Positions 41,271-51,724 of a DNA stretch of 64,000 nt are shown one piece after another (position 1 is the first letter of the stretch; every line of letters begins with the position of its first letter). The stretch comes from Lepidostoma basale (Eukaryota > Arthropoda > Insecta > Trichoptera > Lepidostomatidae). The stretch spans positions 471,786 to 535,785 of the forward strand of contig JAHDVF020001374.1 in assembly GCA_022606425.2 (NCBI GenBank), given 5' to 3'. The notes beneath the pieces were generated by a model that was not told the DNA's origin, searched no databases, and worked only from the letters and a program-made list of their open reading frames with translations. The position numbers were made by a program, and so were the translations under genes.

Positions 41271-41519
41271 ATCTCGGAGCGTGAATATTGTGTAAATAAT
41301 TTTGAAAACATCCTGTGTGCTTTTGATGTATTAAAGGACACCCGAAAAAGTCTCCGCAGAGATTCGGTTAAAGGGTGTATTATTCTGACACGCAGCACGT
41401 AGGATTGGTATGAATTAGTAAGTGTGCTTGCTGTAAGCAATAAGAGAAATATGTGATATAGGTAGGTTTCGCCATTGTACATATTGGTATCCTTTGTCTG
41501 ATCTCCACGCATGTTATTT

Positions 41520-42010
41520 TACTACTAGAATAATTTTAAGAAGCGCCTTGAAAAACATCCTTGTCAACGAATGAATGTGAGAATTATTTTCGAAGATCTG
41601 AAATTAATAGAATACTTTAAAAGTTTTGTTTGTTCCAGATAAATATGAGAGAATTTATGAAAAATGTATAAAAATAAGCAATGAAAAATGTATTTATATA
41701 TTATATATAGATTAACAAATACCGAGGATATTGGTATAAAACTTTATCCTACATGTTTTTTGTGTACATTTAGATTAGGGAATTGAAAATAACTTTGTTA
41801 AATCCACAACATATTGTCCATTTCCAGCTGCCAATTATATTTCTTCTTGTATTGTTGTTTGGTGACGCAATTTATTTTTTCTATAATGCGCTTTAAAAAT
41901 GGGATTTAAAATCAATTAATACACGAAATTAATTTAAAAGATTTTAATCCGGAAAAATATATTATATAGACCCTCTACTAATAATATAACACAAAAAAGT
42001 CGGACGGGCT
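41520..42010. other. Unrecognised AT-rich stretch
   Basis: No feature seen. Confidence 0.35.
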
Positions 42011-42014
42011 TGCC

Positions 42015-42280
42015 TTACTGGTTGACCCTAGGCACGCCACTGCGTGTATGTTCAGATCATCCTTCCACCGTAGGTGCGGTCGCTCTGCACTTCTCTTTGC
42101 CGTCTATGGTCTCCAAGTCAGCAGTCTACTTGTCCATTTTTCACCCGAGCTTCTGGCTACGTGACCTGCCCATTGCCATTTTATGATAATGTCAGTGACC
42201 TTTGTTTTTTCTCTCACCGTATCGTTTCTGACTCTGTCTCTTAGGTTTATTCCTAACATGGCTCTTTCCATAGTACTTAT
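42015..42280 (-). pseudogene. RTE-c fragment
   Basis: Minus strand: AMLGINLRDRVRNDTVREKT, KVTDIIIKWQWAGHVARSSG, then shifted DHRRQREVQSDRTYGGRMI-like codons. Close to 43490-43740 on the plus strand. Confidence 0.75.
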
Positions 42281-42289
42281 GGTCTTTAA

Positions 42290-42490
42290 TACAAATTACA
42301 TACATAAGTAATATGTTCATTCTTTTGTTGGAAATGTTTTCATCCACCCTGTTGTCTTCTATTTTATAGAAGATTGACATTCTATCGTTCAAATATTTAC
42401 TTTGCATTTATCAGAGAGACGTAATTTCTGTCGCATTAATTAATCTTGCCCCAATTCCATGCTTTACTTTCATTTACATTTAATGTCATG
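42290..42490 (-). mobile_element. RTE-a relic
   Basis: Minus strand remains of K..HGIGARLINATEITSL and SKYLNDRMSIF.KIEDNRVDENISN. It follows the RTE-c fragment. Weak. Confidence 0.35.
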
Positions 42491-42499
42491 AGAATATCC

Positions 42500-43170
42500 T
42501 TATGCGCTATCATTTTGCCTTTTGTATATAGGCTTTTTATTAATTAAAAATATAAAATTATTTATATTCGTATACGAACAACCGTTTTTTTAGATATATT
42601 CTCAAAAATCTAATATATTGTGGAAATTAATTAATTCAGCTTTCGAAAAAAACCTTTAGGCGTTCTTTGCTCGCAAATGCTCGTATTATTATTCTGTTAA
42701 TAATACGGAGACTGTTCTACTAGAAATAAACAGAAAATGTTAACGTTAAGTGTAAGATATTATTTCTAGCCTAATATTTTTAATAAATGAGGCGTAAAAT
42801 ATATGTATTAAGAAAATTACCCTCTCTTAGAGACTTAACTTTGCTAAGAACAACGATAATGAACTGTTGAATAATTCATAGCCTGACATGAAGACGGTGA
42901 AAGGTAATTTGGTTCAATTTTCCTCATTTTGGATCACGAAATTTAAATTATTTGCTTTTCTCATTTTTGTTACGCTGAATTATAATGTTTAACTGTCAGC
43001 TAATTATCTCACTGAATATAAAATGAGAAATCAATTCTTTCCCCTTTTTATTATGGTGCCGCCTAGGTTTGAATTAACGAACCGGTTAACTGTTGCACTC
43101 CGATAAAAAGTATATCTAAAGTTGTTTGGATATTTTTATTCTCAATCATTTTTGAAAGTCGATAACCAGA
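42500..43170. other. Unrecognised AT-rich stretch
   Basis: No feature seen. Upstream boundary of the next RTE-c copy is at about 43180. Confidence 0.35.
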
Positions 43171-43179
43171 AGTTTTGAA

Positions 43180-43835
43180 TATGAACCTGGCAAAGACCAA
43201 TGTGATGGGCACGGAAAGGCTTGAAATCAACGTGGATGGCAACAAAATTGAGAATGTCCAAGAATATCCTCTTTATACCTGAGACACAACATTCGATTGG
43301 GCCGATATAACCAAACCGCAGAGCTAAAAAGCATAATTGGACTAAGCTGGGCAGCTTTTAACATCCTTAAAAACCGGAAAATACCGATCAACCTGAAACA
43401 AAAAGTCTATGAAGCCTGCGTTCTGCCAATTGGTACTTATGGTCTTGAAACTGAAACATTGTCCAAGCAAAGTGACCCAAAGAGACATGGAAAGAGCCAT
43501 GTAAGGAATAAGCCTAAGAGACAGAGTCAGAAACGATACAGTGAGAGAAAAAACAAAGGTCACTGACATTATCCACCGGGTGGCGACTCTAAAATGGCAA
43601 TGGGCAGGTCACGTAGCCAGAAGCTCAGATGAAAAATGAACAAGAAGACTGCTGACTTGAAGACCGTGGACGGCAAAGAGAAGTGCAGGGCGACCGCAAC
43701 TACGGTGGAAGGATGTTCCTAACAGACATGTCAGAATAACTTGGATGCGGTCTGCACAAGACAGAGTGACATGGAATGAGGAGGCCTTTGTCCAGGAGTG
43801 GACGGGAGTAGGCTGAGGAAGAAGAAGAATCAGAA
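43180..43835 (+). pseudogene. RTE-c copy, ~650 bp
   Basis: Plus strand pieces: MNLAKTNVMG, LEINVDGNKIENVQEYLYL-like, RLGRYNQTAELKSIIGLSWA, AFNILKNRKIPINLKQKVYE, ACVLPIGTYGLETETLSKQS, then MERAM*GISLRDRVRNDTVR, KVTDIIHRVATLKWQWAGHV, ARSSD, RPWTAKRSAGRPQLRWKDVP, HVRITWMRSAQDRVTWNE, EAFVQEWTGVG. It spans from just after the RT palm to the end. At least five frame breaks. It ends in AAG repeats. Confidence 0.85.
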
Positions 43836-43984
43836 ATTTCATCGTTTTACGACTTATTTTTTTTTATTAAGTTATCAATCCACGATTGGGATCTAAATTT
43901 TTCATCGATTGTTAAGCATTGTAACTGAATATTGTTTATAAGGTGTCTACAGTACCCAACAGTAAATAATACATATCGGCTTTA

Positions 43985-44195
43985 AGAAAAAGGTTGTCGG
44001 CCATAATCGGCTACCTTCGGCTTTGTAGAGAGTCGTCTCTGTCGCACGATGCGCTAACAATATGCTATTTAGATGCTTTACAACAACTGATAAACCGCGA
44101 CTTAACAAGTGGACGCGTGACAGAGACGACGCTCTACAAAACCGAAGATAAACGATTGTGACTGACGGTATCTTTCTAAAACCCGATGTGTCATA
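43985..44195. mobile_element. Fold-back element, imperfect
   Basis: Arms of about 50 bp: gtcggccataatcggctacc, ttcggctttgtagagagtcg and gacagagacgacgctctaca, aaaccgaagataaacgattg around a ~90-bp centre. No ORF, no hammerhead signature. Confidence 0.7.
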
Positions 44196-44229
44196 CTAAT
44201 AGGCGTATACTTTACATTTTTGAATCGAT

Positions 44230-44940
44230 TAAGTGATGGAAATTCATCATTTTCTCTCACATCTTTTTCAAGAGAGATTTAAATAAATTTTTTAACAAAT
44301 TGCTTTACATATTTGTATTTAAAATACTCAATTTAACCATGAAAAAGGAAAAGAGTGTTAATAATCACTATGGTTCCAGTTTTTCAGTAAATCTCTTTTC
44401 CTTTAATTGGAAACGAAATTTATCTATTTAATTAAAAGTTTTCCCCTTTGCAAATAAAGTAAAAAAAAGTTTTTTTTTTGCGAAGGTTGTAATCTGTTAG
44501 ATGTCGTCCATTTTAAAACGAACATTTCCAATGGAGTGCTGAAACAAATGCCTTTTGTACCTGTTAAACGGTCGTACATAACCTATTAAAGCGTGCGTGA
44601 GAGATGAATGGTTCTGGAATAAATGAAATGTTCGAATGTTCCAGGATCGTGCAAATAATGTTAGCAACTGTTGAAGTAAATTTCCTCACAGGGGTTACCT
44701 GAATTACACTTTGGTATGGGAGTACCCGCGCAGCGATCGATATTTTTTTACCAACTACAAAACTTTGATTTGTGGGTGTTGACTTAATCTGAAGCTAATG
44801 GCTTGGATTACTACCCAAAATTCGGATGCTAATAATTTTTTCATACTTTCATAAAAAATTGTCGATAAAATGTATTCCACAAAATTAATTCGATTTTGTT
44901 AAGGAGAATTCGTAATACAAATGCAACTGAATTATTTATT
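44230..44940. other. Unrecognised, partly G+C-richer stretch
   Basis: 44500-44760 has more balanced composition without any ORF or repeat relation. It could be unique non-coding DNA. Confidence 0.35.
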
Positions 44941-44984
44941 TTTTATTAAATGTTAAATTAACAAAATATTTCACACCATATTTC

Positions 44985-45440
44985 GAAGGAAGCATGGAAC
45001 TGGAAAAAAAAAGGATGAAAGTAGAATAAATGCGGTAGAAATATGTGATACTCTGTGTATGATAGAGTGTCGAATGAAAATGTAAAAAGTGAATGCGATG
45101 CGAATGTGTTATGAACAAAATAATGAAAGGATCATGAAGATGATTTGGACACATGGAAAGAATGAATGAAGAAAGATTGGTAAAAAAATATATGTTAACG
45201 GTGTAAATGGAACCAGAAATAGGGTAAGACCGAGGAAAACGTGGCACGATCAAATAAATCAAATATTGAATGTAGGCCATGTGAGGAGTCGGAGAAATCG
45301 ACGCGCGTGCCATGACACGATGTATGAATGTTGAGGAATCGAGAGAAATATGTCAGGAAAGAAAAGTGTGGCAGTTCATTTTTTCTGCCTACCCCTTCGG
45401 GAAGACGGCTCGATGGTTAGTTAGTTAGTTAGTTATTTCG
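44985..45440 (+). pseudogene. RTE-a 3' copy with (GTTA)n tail
   Basis: Plus strand: GSMELE.KRMKVE*MR*KY, then NENVKSECDANVL*TK, RFGHMERMNEERLVKKYM, GRPRKTWHDQINQILNVGHV, RSRRNRRA, RCMNVEESREICQERKVWQF, IFSAYPFGKTARW. Hairpin ccccttcggga, then (GTTA)n to 45436. Small deletions and shifts throughout. Confidence 0.85.
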
Positions 45441-45444
45441 GAGG

Positions 45445-45535
45445 TGACATATCTTCAAGTGTAAATAATGTTATATTAACACCTGAGGATGGAGGTCATT
45501 GGAGGTGAAATATTTTTGTTTATAAAAAAATCAAT
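45445..45535. repeat. Small decayed fold-back between two RTE-a tails
   Basis: Inverted pieces atttcggaggtgacatatct and ggaggtgaaatatttttg, with acctgaggatggaggtcatt (CTGAGGA box). It looks like a decayed hammerhead-like fold-back arm pair. Confidence 0.4.
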
Positions 45536-45537
45536 GA

Positions 45538-45758
45538 AACTAACTAACTAACTAACTTACCATCACGCCGTCTCCCCGAAGGGGTAAGCAGAATGAATGG
45601 ACTGCCACACTTTTTTTTCCTGACATATTTCTCTCGCTTCCTCAACATTCATACATCGTGTCATGCACGCGCGTCGATTTCTCTGACTCCTCACATGGCC
45701 GACATTCAATATTTGATTTATTTGATCGTGTCACGTTTTCCTCGGTCTTCCTCTATCA
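45538..45758 (-). mobile_element. RTE-a 3' copy with (GTTA)n tail, minus strand
   Basis: Tail of TAAC repeats on plus (45538-45555), hairpin ccccgaaggggt, then the reverse complement of codons for KVWQSI, ARAC (H)DTMYEC..., and NIECRPCEESEKSTRVHD in another frame, up to GRPRKT at about 45750. It faces the plus-strand copy at 44985, tail to tail. Confidence 0.85.
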
Positions 45759-45771
45759 AAGAATGAATTGG

Positions 45772-45915
45772 ATATAAACTCCTTTTCTTCTTCTGGTGCC
45801 GTGTCAGGTCCCCCAACGTTTACGACCACTGCAGCGAAGGTATCTCTTACCTGCGCCACTTTGAACAGGTTCTCAACTTATACCTGTCCATTCTCTTTCA
45901 TTCCACACTCCGCAA
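45772..45915 (-). pseudogene. RTE-e 3' end
   Basis: Minus strand: ERMDRYKLRTCSKWRR.EI, PSLQWS*TLGDLTRHQKKKR-like, matching the end of RTE-e (VQNLFQVAQDRDAFAA...). Strongly truncated. Confidence 0.6.
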
Positions 45916-45919
45916 TATC

Positions 45920-46360
45920 ATAAATTCTCCTTCTTAATTAACAGTGGAATTACAGTGTTATTGCCTTAACCTTAAATTAAATGAATTATTTTTCATGAAC
46001 ACCTACAACTTAACTTTTTAAACAATTATTTTCGTATCATCTAAACGTCCTCCTGAATAATTAATTTTAATTTGAAATCATTAAAACATAAATTCAAATC
46101 AAAAAACGTTTATATTGTAGAGTTTAAAATTGTTTGCTTTTTATTTTTACGAAAATAATGGAAATGATAAATGTGAATGTGTGTGATATTTCATTGAAAT
46201 TTAATACAGTTGTGTATACGGTAGAATCTGGAATACAAATCGGAGTCTGCGCAGAAGGTTAGCAATAAATTTAAAATTAAATTAAAAAGAATCATCTAGC
46301 ATGACAACGTATTTATTAGTACTTGTAATTTTAAATGCATTCAATGTAGCTAATATGAAG
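45920..46360. other. Unrecognised AT-rich stretch
   Basis: No feature seen. Confidence 0.35.
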
Positions 46361-46374
46361 AAAAAAATGGTTCA

Positions 46375-46556
46375 TAAGATATATTTTATTTATGGTCATG
46401 TTAGAAGTCGGAGGAATCGACGTGCGTGTATGACTCGTTGTATGAATGTGGAGGAAGCTAGAGAGGTTTGCCAGGACAGAGTAGTGTGGCGGTCCATTCT
46501 CTCTGCCTACCGCTGCGGGGAAACGGCGTGATGGTTTATTTGTTTGTTTATTTGAA
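46375..46556 (+). mobile_element. RTE-a 3' end, (GTTT)n subfamily, intact stop
   Basis: Encodes GHVRSRRNRRACMTRCMNVE, EAREVCQDRVVWRSILSAYR, CGETA and a TGA stop at 46529-46531, immediately followed by TGG and a tail of TTTATTTG/TTTG repeats. The ccgctgcgggg hairpin lies inside the last codons, so almost no 3' UTR exists. Confidence 0.85.
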
Positions 46557-46994
46557 CATTTCAAATTATATGAATTAATATCATATTTATTCCCAATAAC
46601 AATATTAGTATTGATTGAGAGGTTAAATAAATAAGATATTTTGAACGAAAATTTAACATAATAATTTTTCTGAACATTTAAAAATGAAAATAATATTTGG
46701 TATATCGAACGATAATTGAAATTACAAATTAAAAAAAAAACGGAAATAACATTTTAAAGCCAGGTGTATTATTTTATTTTACTACTTACAGAATTTCTTG
46801 TGAATTTCAACTTAAACTTTATTTATTTAAATTTTAAAAGTCCTTGAAGTATTATTTGCTTTTGATATACAATAGAAAAGTTTATTAAACTGTTATTTAA
46901 CATGTATATAAATACAACAAAATGTTTTCCAAAAAAAATCACGGATAAACATTTATCATGTGTACGAGTATGTACATAACAAACTTATCGCCCG

Positions 46995-47225
46995 TCAACA
47001 TTCGCTCGTTTGTATGTGATTGCGTCGTTCGTCCAAGATGGTGCGCTTGAATGGGAGTTCGACGCCGTGTTTAGGGTCGCGCCGCCAACCTAGTACTGAC
47101 TGCCGCCTGGTATAGTCGCCGCGGCGGGAGCGATATGGCGACGCGACGGGCGGCAGACCCATGCCCGCGGCCCGTCCCACGCGGCGATAGTCGCCTCTGT
47201 ACAAACGCACCTTCCTGCATGAATT
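46995..47225 (-). CDS. Candidate terminal exon, G+C-rich, unrecognised protein
   Basis: An island of about 230 bp far richer in G+C than anything around it. On the minus strand it reads RKVRLYRGDYRRVGRAAGMG, LPPVASPYRSRRGDYTRRQS, VLGWRRDPKHGVELPFKRTI, LDERRNHIQTSEC, then TGA (46995-46997). A possible splice acceptor (ttcatgcag) precedes the arginine codon at 47223; its pyrimidine tract is weak. The open frame extends upstream to an ATG at 47267 but that part is A+T-rich. Codons have high GC at third positions. No family recognised. A host last exon is the best reading; a processed pseudogene or contaminating fragment is possible. Confidence 0.5.
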   Translation of the reverse strand, partial: NSCRKVRLYRGDYRRVGRAAGMGLPPVASPYRSRRGDYTRRQSVLGWRRDPKHGVELPFKRTILDERRNHIQTSEC

Positions 47226-47359
47226 CAATCCCTCAGAAACATGCATGAATTCAAGATTTATTTCCAAAGTAAGTACTAGTTATGTTGAGTTACTATAACA
47301 TTCATATTCTTGATTTAAAATACAATATTATGTCAATTACTTGAGTACAGGTAAGTAAT

Positions 47360-47450
47360 TGACACGACTGATAACGTTTGTTTTCCAGAAGTTTTATTTT
47401 TTTGTTACTAGCGGACCCGGCAACGCTTCGTTATTGCGATATTCGAGTTT
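47360..47450 (+). repeat. P1 arm fragment joined to gacccggcaacgc repeat
   Basis: The P1 arm (acgtttgttttccagaagtt, ttattttt) ends at about 47403, directly followed by actagcggacccggcaacgc, ttcgttattgcgatattcga, the start of the repeat seen reversed at 8245-8680. Confidence 0.55.
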
Positions 47451-47494
47451 TTGTAGTGCATACTCAATTTTTAATTTTTTTAAATTATTTTTTT

Positions 47495-47735
47495 ATGTAC
47501 ACAACAGGTCGTTTGGACCCAATACTGTATACAATTTTTATTTTTTAGCTATTATATTGATTCTCGTGACATGTGATAGGTAGCCAATCTATCGCCATTT
47601 TATTGTCACTTGAATACTACACCAGACCAAAGACAGTGTGACAATCACACTGCCATCGCCGGGAATCGAACCCAGGACCTTCGGCATGGAAGTCAGAGCT
47701 CGTAACCACTCCGCCACGAAGGTCGTGAGTCGGTC
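47495..47735 (-). mobile_element. SINE-D copy, good
   Basis: Minus strand: gaccttcgtggcggagtggt (A box), acgagctctgacttccatgc, cgaaggtcctgggttcgatt (B box), cccggcgatggcagtgtgat, tctttggtctggtgtagtat, tcaagtgacaataaaatggc, gatagattggctacctatca. It ends near acaacaggtcgttt on plus. Preceded by the gacccggc repeat. Confidence 0.85.
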
Positions 47736-47869
47736 GTGACCGTGAAGATCGTGTCAATATATGAGTTAAACGAATACAATGAAGTTAGCTATCAATTCAT
47801 TTATTCAATCGAATGACATGGATTAAGTTGTGTGTGAAAAATAATATACAACTTATGTTGACATTGTCT

Positions 47870-48245
47870 TACACTCGTATATCAGTTTTCGCTTTATTGA
47901 CTTGTTTTCGTACTTCGGTGTAAATGTCATAATGGCTGTAGATCTCTACTTTCAACGATCTGAAGCTCATTACTTGCCCCACAGGTACCTGTTTATCATC
48001 AACACTTAGTTAACACTTCGTAGGTTGTCTAAATATTGAAAATCTTTTGGTTTTGCTGACTGATATTGCCATATTTAGCCTTTTTGATACTTACAGCATT
48101 CTTTGTAAGTCATCTTCAGATTCAGCTATTATTGCGCCATCGTCTGCATAACAAACTAAGTTAACAGTTTCATCTCCCATTTTATAACTCAGTACCAAGC
48201 TAGCCACCTCTCCTGTGATTTAGTCTATTATATACACACGACTTG
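47870..48245 (-). pseudogene. RTE-b RT fragment keeping YADD
   Basis: Minus strand: LVLSYKMGDETVNLVCYADD, GAIIAESEDDLQRML, then decayed SKKAKYGNISQQNQKIFN, LSVDDKQVPVGQVMSFRSLK, EIYSHYDIYTEVRKQVNKAK. The catalytic YADD codons lie at 48139-48150. This copy shows what is missing from the otherwise better-preserved copy at 51954-52865. Confidence 0.85.
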
Positions 48246-48450
48246 GCTATGGCAAGCGAATATGAACTCTAAAAACTGGACTCGGAGATCAATTATGGAG
48301 GGCTATATTCGCCTGTACTACGAAAATTATCAATAAATTTATTAATTTGTAAAGTTAATTAGAGATCGATTCGTAACAAAAGCATGCCTATAACCACCGC
48401 CGTGTTCAATTTAATCAATTCTGAAAGTTTTAGCTCGATCTGATGCCTAT
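48245..48450 (-). repeat. Repeat family Q, reverse copy
   Basis: Shares caaatt-like aattaactttacaaattaat, atcgatctctaattaa and ggcatgcttttgttacg with the plus-strand copy at 4890-5040. Joined directly to the RTE-b fragment. Confidence 0.5.
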
Positions 48451-48639
48451 TTGCCGAGTAAATGGTCTTCTCAATAACACACTTTGGCTGTTTTTATTTG
48501 TTATAGACGGAATAAATAAGAACACATTTTTTTGATACAGAGAGTTAACATGAATCTAAGAACATTTTAAGATTTACTATCAAAATTAATCCTAAGACGA
48601 ATTAAGACTGTGATCACTATTAAGAAGAACAGGCAAGAA

Positions 48640-48840
48640 TGTAAATTGTTAAATTATTTTATACTATTTTATGGCAATGACATGTTTCACCTTACTAAGG
48701 GATATTCAAATATGATGTGCACTGCCTAAGTAAGGAGAAACATGCCATTTCTATAAAATGTAATAAAACTTCTTGAAAATATACGTTTTCATTCGCGTTA
48801 ATTATTTAATATGAAGTTTTATATCATTGTTCAAATAAAA
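48640..48840. mobile_element. P1 fold-back
   Basis: Left arm atggcaatgacatgtttcac, cttactaaggg; right arm cctaagtaaggagaaacatg, ccatttctataaaatgtaat, aaacttcttgaaaatatacg, ttttcattcgcgttaattat, then leader end atgaagttttatatcattgt. Ribozyme-like core decayed. Confidence 0.75.
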
Positions 48841-48844
48841 ACAA

Positions 48845-49335
48845 ATACGTAAGTATATAAGACTATTGTCCATATATTGTATATGCATTTTTTACTGTTG
48901 GAACTCTCTATTCATATGTTTATTATGTTCGTTGTGAAAATCAACAAAAAGGAACATCTTTGCTGTATTAATTAATGAATAGTGTAACACAAATATGGCA
49001 TAATTTGACAATTTAATCTAAATCTTTTTTTTGCCGAGAGAGGGAAAATCTTCATGGGCGAATGCTGGACACAGGTTCTTCCTTTCTGTAGCGATTTCGC
49101 TTTTCAGATTTCTTCGCTGCAGCCGGTCCTTGGGTGTCATTTAATTTTTTTTCAAAGAACTGCAAATTTACACTAATTTTGTCTGTTTTTTTAAAGAATT
49201 TTACAACAAAAATTTACATATGATATAAGTACATTTTCTAGAGAATGAAATTCTAGTGAAAATTTAATGGTATTATAAAATCTATTAATTGCTGACAAGA
49301 ACATCAATGCCTTAGTATTTATAATTTCCCCTTTA
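48845..49335. other. Unrecognised AT-rich stretch
   Basis: No repeat relation recognised; a short G+C-richer patch at 49030-49130 (ttcttcgctgcagccggtcc) has no ORF. Confidence 0.35.
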
Positions 49336-49350
49336 ATCTATACAAAATGT

Positions 49351-49637
49351 TAATTGTTGAGGTTTAGGTTTTGTAAAACTCCATTATAATAATTATAATA
49401 ATAAACGTGAATGTTTAATGGTTTTACTTTGTTTTTTATTCATATAATCACTTATACAAATATCAGTTACAAATTTGTTTCGCCTTGCGAGGGCATTTTC
49501 AAACGAGTTCATTTACAAAGAGTTTGAAAATGCCCTCGCAAGGCGAAACAAATTTGTAACTGATATTTGTATAAGTGATTATATGAATAAAAAACAAAGT
49601 AAAACCATTAAACATTCACGTTTATTATTATAATTAT
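49351..49637. mobile_element. P1-type fold-back with perfect 119-bp arms
   Basis: Arms 49386-49504 and 49522-49640 are exact complements by eye, with a 17-base loop. The element is flanked by tatacaaaatgt at 49339-49350 and 49638-49649 (12-bp duplication, overlapping the last arm bases). A ~35-bp leader (49351-49385: taattgttgaggtttaggtt...aactccatt) is unpaired, as in P3. Arms contain GCCCTCGCAAGGCGAAAC, a hammerhead-like stem and GAAAC box, but the CTGANGA box is changed to TTGAAAA. Confidence 0.9.
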
Positions 49638-49989
49638 TATACAAAATGTATTGAACACAATTTCCCAAAACCACAAGCATGTGTACCATTTACTGCCTGT
49701 AAAATAAACAAGAACCCAATCGTTTTGTGTTAAACATAAAACTGACGAGTTTGCTAAAAATATAGTAAAATAAACATTTGTTCAAACTTTGCCTTTTTAT
49801 ATTGAGAACCTATTGTATAATAATATTGAAACTTTTAATAAAATCAAATTTCATACAACTCCAACAGATAAATTTGAATACACATTTTGTTTGAAAGGCA
49901 AATCAAAGTAGTTTTAAGATAGAAATATATCTTTATAGTTTAACCTTATATTATTTCTTTACAAAACTTGATTTTAAAGTTATGTCATA

Positions 49990-50266
49990 TTAGTGAAAAC
50001 ATCTGTTTTCTAGAAGTTTCATTAAATTATATTGAGGCGAGCTTCCTCAAGGCTATACACAAACAGTTTGTGTAGCCCCGAGGAAGCTTGCTGCAGAGTG
50101 AAACCGGTTGACGCTACTTATTCAATTAAGTGGTTTATTCTAAGTGAAAAGTGTTTAATTTTATTTTTGAAGAAATATTAACTATTTAGAAATTTTGTTA
50201 TATTTTATGAGCCTTACATGACATTTCCATAAAATATACAAAATTTATATAAAGCAGACGTTTTCC
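49990..50266. mobile_element. Composite of P1 and P2 fold-back pieces
   Basis: P1 arm (gtgaaaacatctgttttcta, gaagtttcatt) is followed at 50035 by a P2-like hairpin (gaggcgagcttcctcaaggc ... gccccgaggaagcttgctgc, agagtgaaaccggttgacgc, aattaagtggtttattctaa) to about 50165, then P1 again (cttacatgacatttccataa, gcagacgttttcc). P2 thus probably inserted in P1. The TTAA element starts inside the last P1 piece. Confidence 0.6.
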
Positions 50267-50270
50267 TTAA

Positions 50271-51184
50271 GGGGTTAAGAGCAGTCAGAGGTATGAAGAA
50301 ACAAGTAATTAAAATTATTCAATTTCTGTTATTGAATTTATTTTATAAAACCAACAAAAATAAATTATTATATTATTTTTAAACTTAAATTGTAAATAAA
50401 ACACTTGTTTTTCACCACTTGAGTATTATATTTTACACGACTAGTTTCAGAAGCTATAGATGACACTAATAATAATCTAATAAATCATATTTTTACAAAA
50501 TTCCTCACCCCTGCTTTCTATGTTCCCGTTATCTCGAACCCCTACCCCCTCACTTACCCCTGCCACCAATCACCCATAATCACCCCCACCTCTATCAGTA
50601 AAGACAATTGTTATATGTTATATTAATGCTTTAGTTTATATTTAAACCTGTAACCCTGTTGAACCTTGTTCCATAAGTGGTGCTTTGCGGTGACCATTAT
50701 TATTTCTTACAGGTGCATCTAAAATCATTCAAATAAAAAAAAAGAATAGTAAATCTAGTGCCTGAACGAACCTTTTTTTTATATACACAAAATGTCGACC
50801 TCTGATACTTTACTTTTCAAGGAAAAATGCACCAGTTAATTGTTTATAAAATACAGAAGTATTTAAAAAGATAAAAAAATCTTATGATCAGGCACTAAAT
50901 TAACTATTAAAGTATTAATTTTATTTTATTTGAATGATTTAAGATGAACCTGTAAAAAGTTATAATGGTCACCGCATTATGGAACGGGGTCTAACAGATA
51001 TGGCGATAACTTCATATTTAATCTATACTATTTTTTCAAATTTGGGTCAAATCAAGTTTAAACATCATATTATATAATAATTTGATAATGTTGGTTTTAT
51101 AAAATAAATGAAAACACTGTAAAAAAATTATTTATATATATTTATAATACCAGTTTTTTCATTCCTCTGACTGCCCCTAACCCC
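50271..51184. mobile_element. Long inverted-repeat element with TTAA target
   Basis: 914 bp flanked by TTAA at 50267-50270 and 51185-51188. Termini ggggttaagagcagtcagag and (reversed) ggggttaggggcagtcagag. Arms of at least 100 bp continue with ttattttataaaaccaaca, and a second mirrored zone lies further in (tggtgctttgcggtgaccat versus atggtcaccgcattatgg). No ORF. TTAA targets are typical of piggyBac but the termini are not classic piggyBac ends. Confidence 0.8.
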
Positions 51185-51529
51185 TTAATATATGTACTCG
51201 TATGTACCGGATATCTTAGTTTTTCTTCTACAAAACTAATGTATACTTAATTTTCAGTTACACTAAAAACATTGGCACCACTCAAATTAGCTGTAATTTT
51301 TTAAAAATGTTCTTCAAGAAAATATAAGTTCTATAATATAAAAAATTTTAAAGATAATATTTTTTTTAGTAAGTATCATACTCGTGTATCCGATGACAAC
51401 GTAATTTTTTAAAACCAGAAGAGAAAAAATATAATAATTAATATAAAATAACAAGATCTTCTAAATTATGTCAATTAATCCCTCGTTTACTGTCAAATAC
51501 TTTGCTTGCCAATATAAAACTGTTGACGT

Positions 51530-51720
51530 TCGTGGCAGAGTAGCAAGATCTATGACTCCCACACCGAAGGTTCCGGCTTTTATTCCCGGCGATGACAGTG
51601 TGATTGCTACACTCTCTTTGGTCTGGTGTAGAATTTACGCGACAAAAAATGCCAAAAGCTAAAAAGTTGTATTAAATAATTGGTTTTAAATAACCTGCGG
51701 TGTACAAGTATGGAAATCCA
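51530..51720 (+). mobile_element. SINE-D copy
   Basis: A box decayed (ttcgtggcagagtagcaaga), accgaaggttccggctttta, ttcccggcgatgacagtgtg (B box), tctttggtctggtgtagaat, ttacgcgacaaaaaatgcc, with a deletion of the middle, ending ggttttaaataacctgcggt. Confidence 0.8.
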
Positions 51721-51724
51721 CGGA

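Noticed and set aside
47360..47735. A single composite transposon
   Set aside because: The P1 arm, the gacccggc repeat and SINE-D each occur separately elsewhere, so the adjacency is incidental.
50500..50600. C-rich stretch as a G-quadruplex-forming promoter element
   Set aside because: It lies inside the TTAA fold-back element, with irregular C runs and no promoter context.
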